Assembly: GCA_023055355.1 (NCBI GenBank)
Contig: JALJCS010000029.1
Span: 4,650,001 to 4,714,000, forward strand
Origin: Agelaius tricolor
Lineage: Eukaryota > Chordata > Aves > Passeriformes > Icteridae
Length of the DNA stretch: 64,000 nucleotides
Reading direction: 5' to 3'
The translations under genes and the position numbers were made by a program. The notes below the pieces were generated by a model that saw only the letters and a list, made by a program, of their open reading frames with translations, did no database searches and had not been told where the DNA came from. Positions 11,180-21,942 of this stretch are shown here, one piece after another (the stretch's first letter is position 1; each line of letters starts with the position of its first letter).

Positions 11180-11383
11180 ATGCCCTAAAATTGTTTGTGA
11201 GGTTTAACTTTAAAATTTTTTCATTCATTCTACAGCAGGTGAGTACTAGAGGTAAAAAAGAAATGTAGGAAGGATGAAGATTCTATGGACAAGCTGGTTA
11301 AAAAAAGAGGTTATTATTCTTTTTGTCAAAGTCCTAAGGGGAAAATGCTTCCCTCCCTTCCCCAATTTCTTCTGAATACTTTT
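11180..11383 (+). repeat. Right arm of a ~200-bp inverted repeat
   Basis: This arm pairs with 7001-7203. It contains TTCTACAGCAG followed by GTGAGT (11229-11244), which resembles a splice acceptor and a donor three bases apart and is conserved in the other arm. No flanking coding sequence supports real splicing. Confidence 0.8.
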
Positions 11384-11914
11384 AAAAATTTGTTTTCTCA
11401 CTGCTTTGTTTGTTTGGGTCTAAGTGAAATTGAAAACCTGAAGAGAACAAAGTTGCTGCAAAGCAAAACATTATCTGATACACAGTAAAGAGCTTTTTTG
11501 TGTGTTTACTCACATTTTCAGCTTCCATTACTTTTTGGAACAGCAGGAAAACAAATGATATAACCACAAATCCTTCTGTTGCTTTGACATTTTATTTCTT
11601 CCAGGAGTAAAGTACAAGAGAGAACAGAACCTTTCTTTGAAGCTAAGAGTATTTAGGTGATCTCTTGTATATCACAAATATTACATTTACCATGATATCC
11701 ATCCATTTATCTCTGCTGAGTCCAGTAATTTCACTTAAAGTATTTCCATCCCCTTGGACTAAAAACAAGCAAGAGATCTTTTAATTTGATTTTAGAGATG
11801 TAAAGGTAGGAAAATCCCAGCATTTTTACCTTTCAAATGGAGCAGCACCTGCTTCTGAGTGACAGAACTGAAGAAAAGAAGCATGAATATGTATGAGAGA
11901 GACTATTTACATAC
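11384..11914. other. Unique AT-rich stretch
   Basis: No repeat family or coding signal is seen. Confidence 0.45.
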
Positions 11915-12180
11915 TATAAAAATATAAGAAATATAATATATTATAAATATATTTATTATAAATAATAATATAAATAATATAATTATAAAATAGTATGATA
12001 AAAAGTTTTATATTCCGTGTAATTAAATAATATATAATATCTTATATCTTATATCTTATATCTTATATCTTATATCTTTTATATTATATATTATATATTA
12101 TATATTATATATTATATATTATATATTACATATTATATATTACATATTATATATTACATATTATATATTATATATGCAAT
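11915..12180. repeat. AT-rich satellite with heptamer periods
   Basis: The stretch begins as irregular AT-rich DNA, then holds about six TATATCT-type heptamers (12028-12072), followed by about fourteen TTATATA heptamers to 12175, a few with a C. It would melt easily and can form cruciforms. Confidence 0.85.
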
Positions 12181-12699
12181 AAAAGAATAAATTTAATTAA
12201 GCTACAGAAGCCTTCTCAACTACAAGGCAAACACACACCAAAGTTATAAAAATCAAGAAAACCAGCTTGTGTGTGCATTTCTGTGCACAGGTATTTCCAT
12301 GCATGAGATGGAGAACCCAAACCTATAAAACTGCCCCTGTGTGTGAGGGAAAGGCCAAGAAAAATGGAATTGAAGCTATAAAAATGCCTCATGTAAATAA
12401 AAGAGGGACAGAGGAAAACACAGCCCCAGGATGCCACAGGAGAGAGGTGGGAATCAGCAGCTCCTGGGACAGCTGAGTTGTTCCTTCTCCTTGCTTCCTG
12501 CTCCTGTCATTTTTGTTTTGAGGATCAAAATTATTATTTTGTGGTATTATTTTGTAGATTTTTGTCCCTCAGAGCAAGCCCAGGGCTGTCCCTTCACCCA
12601 CGTGTGAGCCAGGGGCTCACCCAGGGCTGCTGCCCACAGCTGCACCCAGGCAGAACAAAAGCTGCAAATGCTGTTTGGGCAACACTGAGCCAGCCCTGC
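12181..12699. other. Unique non-coding stretch
   Basis: No feature is recognised. Confidence 0.4.
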
Positions 12700-14035
12700 C
12701 ACTGCTGCCAGCCTGCATGGCAGAGCTGCAGACAGCTAATCAGCAGTTATTATTAATTATTATTATTATTATTTACACTGTGATCTGCATCCGCAGGCTC
12801 GGCCAGGGAACTGGGCCAGCCCTGCTCCAGGGCTCACCTGAACTGCAGCCACTGCCTTGCTGGTTCCTGGTTGGAAAAGGGAAAAAAAAATCCCCATCAG
12901 AGTCATCCAATGGTTCAAACAGAAAAAAGAAACCCAAAGAGCCACCTAAGAATTGTATCAGTATCTGCAGGCAGGCTGGGGGTGATGGGACTGGGACCAT
13001 CTTTGGGTTTCAGAGGTTCAAATTCTGTCTCAAGGAGAATTATTTGGAAGAAGTTTCAGATGAGGACCAGATGAGGACACAGCCCAGAGCACGCTGGTGC
13101 TGTCCCAAGGAGAATTATTTGGGAGAATAATTCCAAATAAGAGGACCCAGATGAGGATGCAGCCCAGAGCCAGCGTGGATGGCACTGAGCAAGGCAGGGC
13201 TGCAGACAGCTACTCAGCCATAATTAGTAATTATTATAATTTACACTGTGATCAGCATCCAGCAGGCTGGGCCATGGAACAGCTTCCACTGGGCCAGCCC
13301 TGCTCCAGGGCTCACCTGAAGTGCAGCCACTGCCTGGATGTGGCTGGTTTCTGGTTTTAAAAGGGAAAAAAAGCCATCAAAGTCATCCAGTCGTTCAAAC
13401 AGAAAAAAGAAACCCAAAGAATTGTATCAATATCTGCAGGCAGGCTGGGGCTGATGGGGCTGGGAGAGTCTTTGGGTTTCAGAGGTTCAAACTCTGTCCC
13501 AAGGAGAATTATTTGGAAGAATAATTCCAAATAAGAGGACCCAGATGAGGATGCAGCCCAGAGCCAGCGTGGATGGCACTGAGCAAGGCAGGGCTGCAGA
13601 CAGCTACTCAGCCATAATTAGTAATTATTATAATTTACACTGTGATCAGCATCCAGCAGGCTGGGCCATGGAACAGCTTCCACTGGGCCAGCCCTGCTCC
13701 AGGGCTCACCTGAAGTGTTAAACAGCAGCCACTGCCTGGGTGTGACTGGTTCCTGGTTTAAAAAGGGAAAAAAAATCCCATCAGAGTCATACAGTGGTTT
13801 TCCATGAGGGGAAAGTAAAAAAAAAAAAAACAACAAAAAAAAAACCAAAAAAAAACCCCACCAAACCCAAGCAACCCCTTGGGAAATTTTATCAATGTCT
13901 TCAGGCCAGGCTGGGGGTGATGGGACTGGGACAATCTTTGGTTTTCTGTGGTTCAGACTCTGTCCCAAGGAGAATTGTTTGGAAGAAGGTTCACATGAGG
14001 ACACAGCCCAGACCACGCTGGTGCTCTTGGTTATT
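12700..14035. repeat. Three-unit tandem repeat of ~390-470 bp
   Basis: The landmark TTTACACTGTGATC occurs near 12772, 13240 and 13634, giving spacings of 468 and 394 bp. Each unit then has GGGCCAGCCCTGCTCCAGGG, an A-rich run, a CTGCAGGCAGGCTGGG-like block and CCAAGGAGAATT. The first unit has an extra GAGAATTATTTGG segment and the third has an A-rich expansion at 13818-13860. Open frames across the units are repeat translation. The origin is unknown; it could be an expanded retroelement fragment. Confidence 0.8.
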
Positions 14036-14228
14036 TCTATTCTGGAAGAGCCCAGAGGCCTTGATCAGCATCAACACAGCCACACCATGAGCTGGGGAGC
14101 ACAAATCTTCTCCAGCAGTGAAAGGCTGCAGGTGGAGTGAAAGGGGAAAGTGAAGCAGGTCTGAAAGTGGCCCCCAGGCCCAGCTGACCGTGCTTCTCCC
14201 ACTGTTCCCTGCCCTTTCCCAACTCCCC

Positions 14229-14837
14229 ACGGTGCTTCAGGTTTTAGAGTTTATGTTTTTCAGGTTCTGTGCTGCTTTAGTGTGTGGGTCTGGGTTCACA
14301 TCAGGGGATGCTGAGCTCTGGGCACAGAGCAGGGACACAAAACAATTCCTGCTCCAGCTGGGCACCAAGGACAAATGATCCAAATCTCAGCCCAGGAGCA
14401 CAAACACCGTGGGCTGGAGAGAGAAAAACAAGGATGGGACTGCAGGGGCTAAAGCTGGAATGGGACAATGAACTGCAAGATGCAAATGGAGCAGAACTGA
14501 TCCAAGGGAGAGACCCCGGGAGCGCTCGGGCATTTTGGGACCATTTTGGTTCATCTTGGGTGCATTTTGGGACCATTTTGGGTTCATCTTGGGTGCATTT
14601 TGGGACCATTTTGGGTCATCTTGAGTTCATTTTGGGACCATTTTGGGTCATCTTGGGTTCATTTTGTGACCATTTTGGGTTTACTTGGGTTCATTTTGGG
14701 ACCATTTTGGTTGGGTGCAGCCCTGGCTGGGCTCTTGTGCTGCCCAAGGTGGATCCATGGAGGCTTTTTAATAAATCTCTGCTTTATTCTTTAGCTCTGT
14801 CCAGCCTCTGTTCTAGCTCAGCCTTCTCAAGGCATCA
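14229..14837 (+). mobile_element. LTR family A long variant with internal 33-bp array
   Basis: The sequence is nearly identical to 34388-34966 from GGTGCTTCAG to AAGGCATCA. The first 300 bp are unique LTR sequence, followed by a tandem array and a 3' part with AATAAA at 14770-14775. The other copies suggest TG(A/G)TGC...GCATCA ends; here the first base is C. It carries a 267-residue open frame that has no known domain and is mostly the repeat. Confidence 0.75.
14531..14715 (+). repeat. 33-bp minisatellite inside LTR A variant
   Basis: Alternating CATTTTGGGACCATTTTGG and TTCATCTTGGGT phrases give about 5.5 units. Because 33 is a multiple of three, frames stay open across it. Confidence 0.85.
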
Positions 14838-15769
14838 AGGCACTCCCAGACCTTTGGAGCTGGGCCAGTCTCAGCCAACTTCTCCCTCCCCACCTCCTGT
14901 CAGGCTGCATCTCCATAAACCCACAGCCTGGGTTTCTCTCTTTATTTACCTACCTGTTGACTCTTTTCCAGCCTCTCTGGACAGGCAGGAGCAGGAGACA
15001 GGAGCAGCTGCTCTGGCATGCCCTGAATGCCAACGAGCTCGGCGGGGTGCTGCCGAGGAAAGGTCCCTCTGTAAACACGCCTGGTGATCAAAGGGCTGCT
15101 GCTTGCTGATATTTTCAACATTAATAATCTCCCAGCTGCCTCCCTCGATTCTCTGGCTGCCTTTTTACCTCTCCTTCATGGTACACAGAGTGGCAGAGCT
15201 TAAAACAATGGGCTGGCTGGAGGGAAGGGAGGTGGCTGGGCGCAGGAATTCACCCGAAGGTAAAAATAAATGTGTTGGCATTGCACAGAAAAGCATCAAA
15301 TATGTATTAAAAAATCTTTGTATTGTCATATAACACTCCTGGCACAGACTGAGAGGCATCTAGAGATGTGTGCATGCATACAGAAATGATGTATAATCAC
15401 AGTGCACGTGTCCCTGTTCCACTCCCCCTGTTCTGCCCGGCACGCAGGGATGGATGGAGTCAGGGAATCAAAACAGAAGCGGTTCATCAATAAAACGGGA
15501 AAATCACTGCCCAAAATGAATGCAACACCGTGCAAGGTGCTCCCAGCAGAAGGCAGGGAGCTGTTTTTGTGCTGGTTTGTCTGTTTGCTGACGAGCAGAG
15601 AGAAGGAAGCCAGGAGAGGAGCTAAGCAGAGGCAGGAACGGCTCCAGCAGCACCGCTCTGAATGACAGCAAAGGGAGAATATTTGGGCCAAGTGCTGGCT
15701 GAGACAGAGCTGAAGATGCAAGGAGAGGAGATGTTTGGCATGGCTTGGCTCCTGCTGTGCTCCGTGGAG
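14838..15769. other. Unique non-coding stretch
   Basis: The stretch includes GTAAACACGCC and GATCAAAGGG motifs near 15070-15095, which resemble forkhead and TCF/LEF sites. No exon is supported. Confidence 0.4.
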
Positions 15770-16690
15770 CAGGACCTGGAACGTTCTGTCAATCACAGGG
15801 AAGGTGTCAAAGCATCCCAGCTCCGTGGCCAGGGCCTGCTCCTGGTGGATGTCCTGCTCAAGGAGAAAGCTTTCATCAGAGCTGGTTACAAACCCTGCAT
15901 GCACTGGGAAAATGCACTTCATTCTTCCTGGCCCTATTTTGATTCTCTTAACTTTGTTTTTAGGTAGCCCAAAAAGGCATCAAAGCAAAAAGCTCCCCAG
16001 TTTGTGTGGGGAACACAGCCTGGGCTGGGCTGTTCCTGCTGGGCATGGAGCACAGGAAGGGAGGGGAGGAAAGCTGATCCTGCAGGACTTTTGCACAGAA
16101 AAAGGGAGACACCAGTGTCAGCCTGGAGGTGGCTGTGGCCAGGTGCCAACCATGAAGCTCATGAGCTGAGCAGGACAATTCCAGAGCTGGGAGGGTGTGA
16201 TGGCAGCAGGAAAGGACAGGATTGTCACCATCATATTTTCTGGAAAAATCCCTTTGGCCAGGATTTCTTCTCCTGGGGAGCTGAGAAGCCTCAGAGAAAA
16301 ATGAAAACAATAATTATCTGATTGGCTTCTCCTGTGCTTTGCTGCTTTGGAACGTTTTTAGGTAACCCAAAAAAGCATCAAAGCAAAAAGCTCCCCAGTT
16401 TGTGAGGGGAAGCGGAGCCTGGGCTGGGCTGTTTCTGCTGGGGATGGGGCACAGGAAGGGAGGGAGGAAAAGCTGATCCTGGAGGATTTTTGCACAGAAA
16501 AAGGGAGACACCAGTGTCAGCCTGGAGGTGACCTGGGACGTTCTATCAATCACAGGGAGGGCATCAAAGCATCCTGGCTCAGCGGCCAGTGCCTGCTCCT
16601 GGTGGGTGCCCTTCTGCTCAAGGAGAAAGCTTTCATCAGAGCTGGTTACAAACCCTGCATGCACTGGGAAAATGTCATCTGGCATTGAAA
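15770..16690. repeat. Rearranged block in A-B-B'-A' order
   Basis: Segment A (15770-15950) recurs as A' (16528-16675), sharing TTCATCAGAGCTGGTTAC and TGCATGCACTGGGAAAATG. Between them, retroelement sequence B (15951-16353) is followed by a partial copy B' (16354-16523), both starting with TTTTTAGGTA. The order is therefore not a simple tandem duplication. B contains the sequence seen at 4345-4610 and the first 130 bp of LTR B (16223-16353). Minus-strand frames cross the joints but show no known domain. Confidence 0.7.
16223..16353 (+). mobile_element. LTR family B, 5' fragment
   Basis: The fragment starts TGTCACCATCAT after the same GGACAGGAT flank as at 4611 and breaks off at GCTGCTTTGGAAC, where B' begins. 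Confidence 0.7.
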
Positions 16691-18074
16691 CCCAGCCAGC
16701 AGCACATGGCAAGCAGCAGACCCCAGAGCAGCACTCTGCCAGTCCAGCAGGGAAATATTCCACATCTGCCTGGGGCTGTGGGAGGGTTTAAAACGAGGGG
16801 GAAGGATTGGGCAGAGCACAGCAAACTCCCAGGGGAGCCTTGTCCCAGCTGGGCTGTGTGCTGGCTAAGCCTGGCCTTTAATTCCCAGGATTCCAGCACC
16901 TCCTGTGGGAAACCACGGGGCTGCCCAGGATGTTCCGAGTCCCTGGGTGTCCCCTGGGTGTCCCCTGGGTGTCCCCTGTCCCTTTGTGCTGTGCCTCACT
17001 GGGAGCTGTTGGGACAATCTCTCTCTCTGCCACTCAAGCTAGACCTGCAGCCAGGCTCTCCAGAGCACAGGGGAGTCAGAAATATCAGAATCAAGGTCCA
17101 TTTTTAATCCATTAGAGCCCAAAAATGCCACAAAAAATAGGACTAATGCTGAGTTGCCAGCAAGGGTGGAAATTTATCACTACAAATATTTTGCTTTCCT
17201 TCTCCGTGGTACTTAAGGGCTTTCTAAACTCAAAGGTCAGCGAGAAACTGCTGAGAGGAATCACAATCAGAGAAAATATTTCCAAAGGGGGAGAGTCTTT
17301 CTGCAGGAAACACATGCCCAGACTGCCAAGGAAGCGTGGCCGTGGCTCTGCATCATCCCAGGGCTGTGCTGGGAATGTGAACTCCATTTCCAGATTCCAT
17401 TTTAGCTGCATTTCCTGCCCTAACCCACTGGGAATTCCGGGCTATCTGAATGCCTGCCTTATCACCACATCCCCAATATATGCAAAGCAGGGTGATGTTA
17501 TCTCTTGCTGGAATTGTGTTGCTGGAGCTGCACTTTAGCAGCCTCCTGCTGCTGCAGGTTGGGATTTCACTTCATTCCCTCCCTTGCCTGCCCAAATAAA
17601 TTAATTTAAATATATATATTTAAATGTAGCAGGTGTCATGCTGGGGCATCAGGAGCAGGACTTTAATTCCTGATCCACGAGGGCATTTCAGAAAGGACAC
17701 CAAGAGCTTCTTCCTTTTGGTGCTTAGTTAGAGGACCACAGATAACCAGGATGGATTCACCATCAGCCCTTCAGCACTGGCGGCTGCAGAAGTGGCAAAG
17801 CTCAGGCCAGGGGTGCTGGAATTTCTCCCTTTTGCTGAAGACAAGGCTGGAAGAGCTCAGAATTATCCTGTCCGAGCAAGAAATCCCTCAGAATCCTGCC
17901 CTCAACACCAGCTGCCCCTGGCATTTGCAGGACTTTTTGTTAGTTTTTTCTGCCTTAGCAGAGGTTGTTCATTGAGAACCCCCAGGGCTCTGATGGGTGA
18001 CAAAAACCTCCTTGCAAGGCAGGGAGGGAGAGAGGGGAGTGTGAAATGCAAACATCTGCTCATGGGACAGATCC
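16691..18074. other. Unique non-coding stretch
   Basis: The only repeat is a 13-bp tandem (GGGTGTCCCCT) in about three copies at 16943-16978. No exon is supported. Confidence 0.45.
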
Positions 18075-18183
18075 CGGGGAAAGGGGAGGAAAAAGGGGAA
18101 AGGGGAGAAAAAAGGGGAAAGGAAAGAAAAAGGGGAAAGGGGAAGAAAAAGGGGAAAGGGGAGGAAAAAGGGGAAAGGGGAGA
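18075..18183 (+). repeat. Purine minisatellite (GGGGAAA/GGAAAAA)
   Basis: Units of GGGGAAAGGGGAGGAAAAA with small length changes repeat about five to six times, and the plus strand is nearly all purine. Confidence 0.85.
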
Positions 18184-18840
18184 GTGCTGGCAGCAGTCAC
18201 TGGAAGATGTTTAAAGCATAGAAAAACAGGGGAACTTACTTGGGAATTATTCCAGTGGGATTTTTTAATTGTAGATGGTTTTAGAGCTGTGACTAACAGA
18301 GCAGGGTCTGAGATGTGCTAAACCTGCGGGATTGTGGAGAAAAGGCAGAGCCAGCATCTCCCTGGCCCTCGGAGCTCCCCCTGCAGATGGCAGAGGAGCC
18401 AGGCTCCTGTTGCGTTGCATTTTTCAATAGGGAAATGTTTACAGGAATATGAAATTCCCCAGTGGCCAAGTGCACAGGGACACACTGGCTGGGAGCACAA
18501 AAGGCAGCTGGAGCCCTGGGCACACTCGTTTTTCACTGGAACATGTGTTCAGTGACCACAACAGGCTCCAAAGAGACCCCTCCTCACCCACCTGGCAGCA
18601 GCACCTCACCGTGAGGGTGTGAGCACTTGTGAGGGCATAAAATAAAATAGTGGGGAAGGGAGTGAGGAAAGAGCAGCTCGTTTATGATGGAGACAGGCAA
18701 ATAATTGCTTTTTAAAATGCATCATTTACTGTGGGATTTGCTACTAGACAAAATAGAGGTCTAGATGATTTTGAAAGGAACTCATGCAAATGCTGAGTGT
18801 GGCCTAAGCTACTGTAAAAGGTGAAGAATTAGAGGGAATC
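18184..18840. other. Unique non-coding stretch
   Basis: No feature is recognised. Confidence 0.4.
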
Positions 18841-19290
18841 ACACAGAATTCACAGAATTGAGAGAATCACAGAATGACCAGGTTGGAAGAGACCTTCAAG
18901 ATCATGGAGTCCAACCCAGCCCCAACCCCTCAACTCAACCCTGGCACCCAGTGCCACATCCAGGCTTTGTTAAACACACCCAGGGATGGGGACTCCACCG
19001 CCTCCCTGGGCAGAACATTCCAGAACTTTATCACCCTTTCTGGAAAATTCTTCCTCTTAATATCCACCCTGTATTTCCCTTGTGCAGCTCGAGGCTGTGT
19101 GCTCTGGTTGTGTCAGTTCCTGGAGACAGAGCCCAGGGCCAGCTGAGCACAGGCACCTTTCAGGAGCTGTGCAGTGATGGGGGCACCCCTGAGTCTCCTT
19201 TTCTCCAGGCTGAGCACCCCCAGCTCCCTCAGGGGTTCCTCTCAGGGTTTGTGTTCCCAACCCCTCTCCAGCCTTGAAGCAGATCCTGGA
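18841..19290 (-). mobile_element. CR1 LINE, 3' end, inverted
   Basis: The plus strand begins with CACAGAATT/CACAGAATG repeats, the reverse of the short ATTCTGTG repeat that ends CR1 elements. It continues with GTTGGAAGAGACCTTCAAGA and GAGTCCAACCC, standard reversed CR1 3' sequence. Further on are reversed versions of the conserved blocks near CCTAATATCCACCCT and CTTTTCTCCAGGCTGAGC. The copy is 5'-truncated, as is usual for CR1. Open frames over it are not genes. Confidence 0.9.
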
Positions 19291-19491
19291 GGATTCCCCT
19301 TTCCAGGCACTCCGGTAGGGCCGAGACCTTTCCAATGGATTTTGACACTGCTCCTCCTCCTCCTGCTGCTCCTGTGCCCTGCGGGGAGGTGCTAATGAGG
19401 AGCCCAATTAGCATTCAAGGACCACTTAGGGCCGGGTCCAAGAGCTCCTGCTGCTCCTCTGGCTGCCGAGGGCCTCCCGAGCCTGCCGGCG

Positions 19492-19603
19492 CCACCTCAG
19501 CCAGTGTCACCTCAGCCAGTGTCACCTCAGCCAGTGCCACCTCAGCCAGTGTCACCTCAGCCAGTGCCACCTCAGCCAGTGCCACCTCAGCCAGTGCCAC
19601 CTC
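19492..19603 (+). repeat. 15-bp minisatellite, ~7.5 units
   Basis: The unit CACCTCAGCCAGTGT or CACCTCAGCCAGTGC repeats without length change. All six frames stay open because the unit is a multiple of three. Confidence 0.9.
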
Positions 19604-19659
19604 CCACCACGGGGAGCAGGAGGCCTGGGGACACACAGGATGGGGCTGGATCCCTCCAG

Positions 19660-19880
19660 GATGACAGAGAGAAAGGATCAGGGAATATCCTGAGCTGGGA
19701 CAGTGTTGGGGAAGATGAAACAGGAAAGCCTTATCAATATGATTGTCTGGCAAAAGATTTGGAGAATATAGAAACTATAAGTGAGATTGAAATGAAAGCA
19801 AGCTTTGAGATCCCTCAGTTACTGAACAACTGGAAAACAATGGTGTGGCTGCTGAAGGTGATCCCCTTTTGATGGAACAA
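19660..19880 (+). mobile_element. Endogenous retrovirus, 3' internal remnant
   Basis: The stretch has a GAAATG(A/G)AAGCAAG(C/T)TTTGA block that is shared with 24780-24820 and lies directly upstream of an LTR. A short open frame ends near 19870. It is interpreted as the last part of an internal region before the 3' LTR; no complete protein is present and the gene of origin is not identified. Confidence 0.4.
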
Positions 19881-20305
19881 CACCCTCTGCTTGCAGACAG
19901 GCCCAAGGGGCAGAGCAGACCCTACAGCTGGGCAGAAGGGGCCCAAAGAGGAGTTTTTAGGGTTTAAAATGTAACACAGTGTGGTAATGTAATGATTCTT
20001 ATAGGCTGTATGGAAATGCTGTAGGATTTGTATCTTGTACTAGATTGGTTAGTGAGAATCAGAATATTCAACACAGAAGAAGATTTATTGTGCTGTAACA
20101 GGAACCTCGCTCTCTTACCCTTTTACTCTCTCACCCTCTCATCCTCTCTCCCCCTCTCTTCTCTCAGTCCTGCTCTGAGCTGTGCCTGGCAGCTCCCAGC
20201 AGGGCCCTGTACCCAGGCCCTTTGCAATAAACCCCAAGTTCCCAGCCCTGGCTGCAGAGATCTCTCATCCCCGTCCATCCCGACCGTGCTACCCCTACAG
20301 GAGGG
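19881..20305 (+). mobile_element. LTR of an endogenous retrovirus, 3' copy
   Basis: The stretch follows the internal remnant. It contains a pyrimidine-rich region (20107-20170) and AATAAA (20226-20231) before CAGAGATCTCTCATCCCCGT. The general plan fits a retroviral U3-R-U5. Only one copy of this family occurs in the window, so the boundaries are approximate. Confidence 0.55.
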
Positions 20306-20361
20306 ATCATTGAGCTCCTACAGGAGGGATCATTGAGCTCCTACAGGAGGGATCACTGAGC
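20295..20361 (+). repeat. 23-bp tandem repeat, about 3 units
   Basis: TACAGGAGGGATCATTGAGC repeats three times directly at the LTR end; the last unit has CACTGAG. Confidence 0.85.
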
Positions 20362-20954
20362 CAGCTCCTGGCCTGCCCAGATACCCCCAGATCCCACCCT
20401 GGGCATCCCTGGCATTGTCCAACCCCTCCTGGGGCTCTGGCAGCCTCGGGGCTGTGCCCATTCCCTGGGGAGCCTGGGCAGTGCCAGCACCCTCTGATGG
20501 CAAAGGTCAAAGCCCCTTGCAAGAGCATTAAAATGGGCAGATAAAAAAGCAGCTCTTTATCAGAAACTCCCAGCTGTGTCCATAGTTCTGGGCTATGGGC
20601 ACCCCTGGTATCAGATTTCTGCAGTTTTTATAAGGTTAACCAATTAGCATCTCTAACAAACCTTTTCCAATTAGAAGAGCAGTTGATTAGGTAATTTTCC
20701 CCCCTGGGTACTGCCCCATTTGAGTTGGTCCAGGGCTTTTTTGCCCCATTTCTTGTTGTGTCTTCTCAGATTCTGATTGGAAAACAAAATGTTCTTCTTG
20801 AAAACAAGAGCAAACAGTATTTCAGGAACGTGTTAGAAGGTTAACTTATTACTCTAAAAACCAAGAGAAAGGGTAGGAAAAATACCAGGAGCTGCATAAC
20901 CATGTATTAATAGCTACAAATATAGGAAAAATGTATAAAAGCTGAATTTTTTAG
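20362..20954. other. Unique non-coding stretch
   Basis: No feature is recognised. Confidence 0.4.
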
Positions 20955-21035
20955 GCACTGGGGGAAGAACCTTTTCCTAATATCCAACCTGACCCTCCCA
21001 TGACACAGTTGCAGCCATTCCCTGACTTACCCAAC
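20955..21035 (-). mobile_element. CR1 fragment, inverted
   Basis: CCTAATATCCAACCTGACCC followed by CAGTTGCAGCCATTCCCT matches the conserved reversed CR1 block also seen near 19060-19090. Confidence 0.6.
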
Positions 21036-21773
21036 AGAATGGTCATGGCACAAACCAGCACAAAGTTCTGGAGCAAAGGAGCAGAATAAACAACAGCCAC
21101 AGTTCCCTGATATTTCATTTTAATTGCAGAAAACCAATAGGAAAAAAAATGTGCACTGTGATAATCAGATTATTTTTCTTTTCAGATCTTTTTTCAGCCA
21201 GCAAGCAAATAATTAGACCTTTGCACAGAACCAGTAAGAGAAGATGATATATCCCTGTCCTGCTTGGGTGAATAAAATATGCCCTGAAATAGCTGCAGTC
21301 TCACAGCTATGGCTCATGGATAGCAGGAATACTGGTCAGGGTTAAATCTCTCTTTCTTTTCAATTATATTTTCATAAATTAAAGCCAAATGACAATAAAT
21401 CATGCTATAAAAATTAAAATGTCATTTGCTTTTATCAGAACTGAAATTAAGCTGTACACATACTGCAGATATAACAAAGGGGAAGAGGGAAAGGGGAAAA
21501 AAGGATGATAATGGATTTTTCATATACTTGGGTGCAGTTGAGATGAGTCACGAGGTCTGCATCTGGAACTGGGTCACAGGACTTCTTCAGACTTAATGTT
21601 CTGGTCTAGACAATTAAAAATTAGCCCAAACTGAGACTCCTTAGAGACTCCTCAGACCCTGAGGAAAGGCAGGACAAACTCACCTCCCCTGCTCCCAGGA
21701 ATTCACAATCTGCTTGTGCTTACACACTGATAAAATGTAGTGCAGTGATAAAAATGGAATTAAAACCACTGAA
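21036..21773. other. Unique AT-rich stretch
   Basis: No feature is recognised. Confidence 0.4.
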
Positions 21774-21942
21774 CTTCCTTCCTTCCTTCCTTCCTTCCTT
21801 CCTTCCTTCCTTCCTTCCTTCCTTCCTTCCTTCCTTCCTTCCTTCCTTCCTTCCTTCCTTCCTTCCTTCCTTCCTTCCTTCCTTCCTTCCTTCCTTCCTT
21901 CCTTCCTTCCTTCCTTCCTTCCTCCCTCCCTCCCTCCCTCCT
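21774..21942 (+). repeat. (CCTT)n with (CCTC)n tail
   Basis: About 36 uninterrupted CCTT units are followed by five CCTC units. The long pure pyrimidine strand can form triplex DNA. Frames across it are spurious. Confidence 0.98.

Noticed and set aside
11229..11244. Micro-exon between an acceptor-like and a donor-like site
   Set aside because: Only three bases would be exonic and no neighbouring coding sequence or conserved frame is present.
14284..15087. 267-residue frame on the plus strand
   Set aside because: It begins in LTR A and runs through the 33-bp array; the homologous LTR at 34.4 kb does not keep it.
15326..15922. 198-residue minus-strand frame
   Set aside because: Part is duplicated at 16.5-16.7 kb within the rearranged block; no domain is recognised and it crosses retroelement edges.
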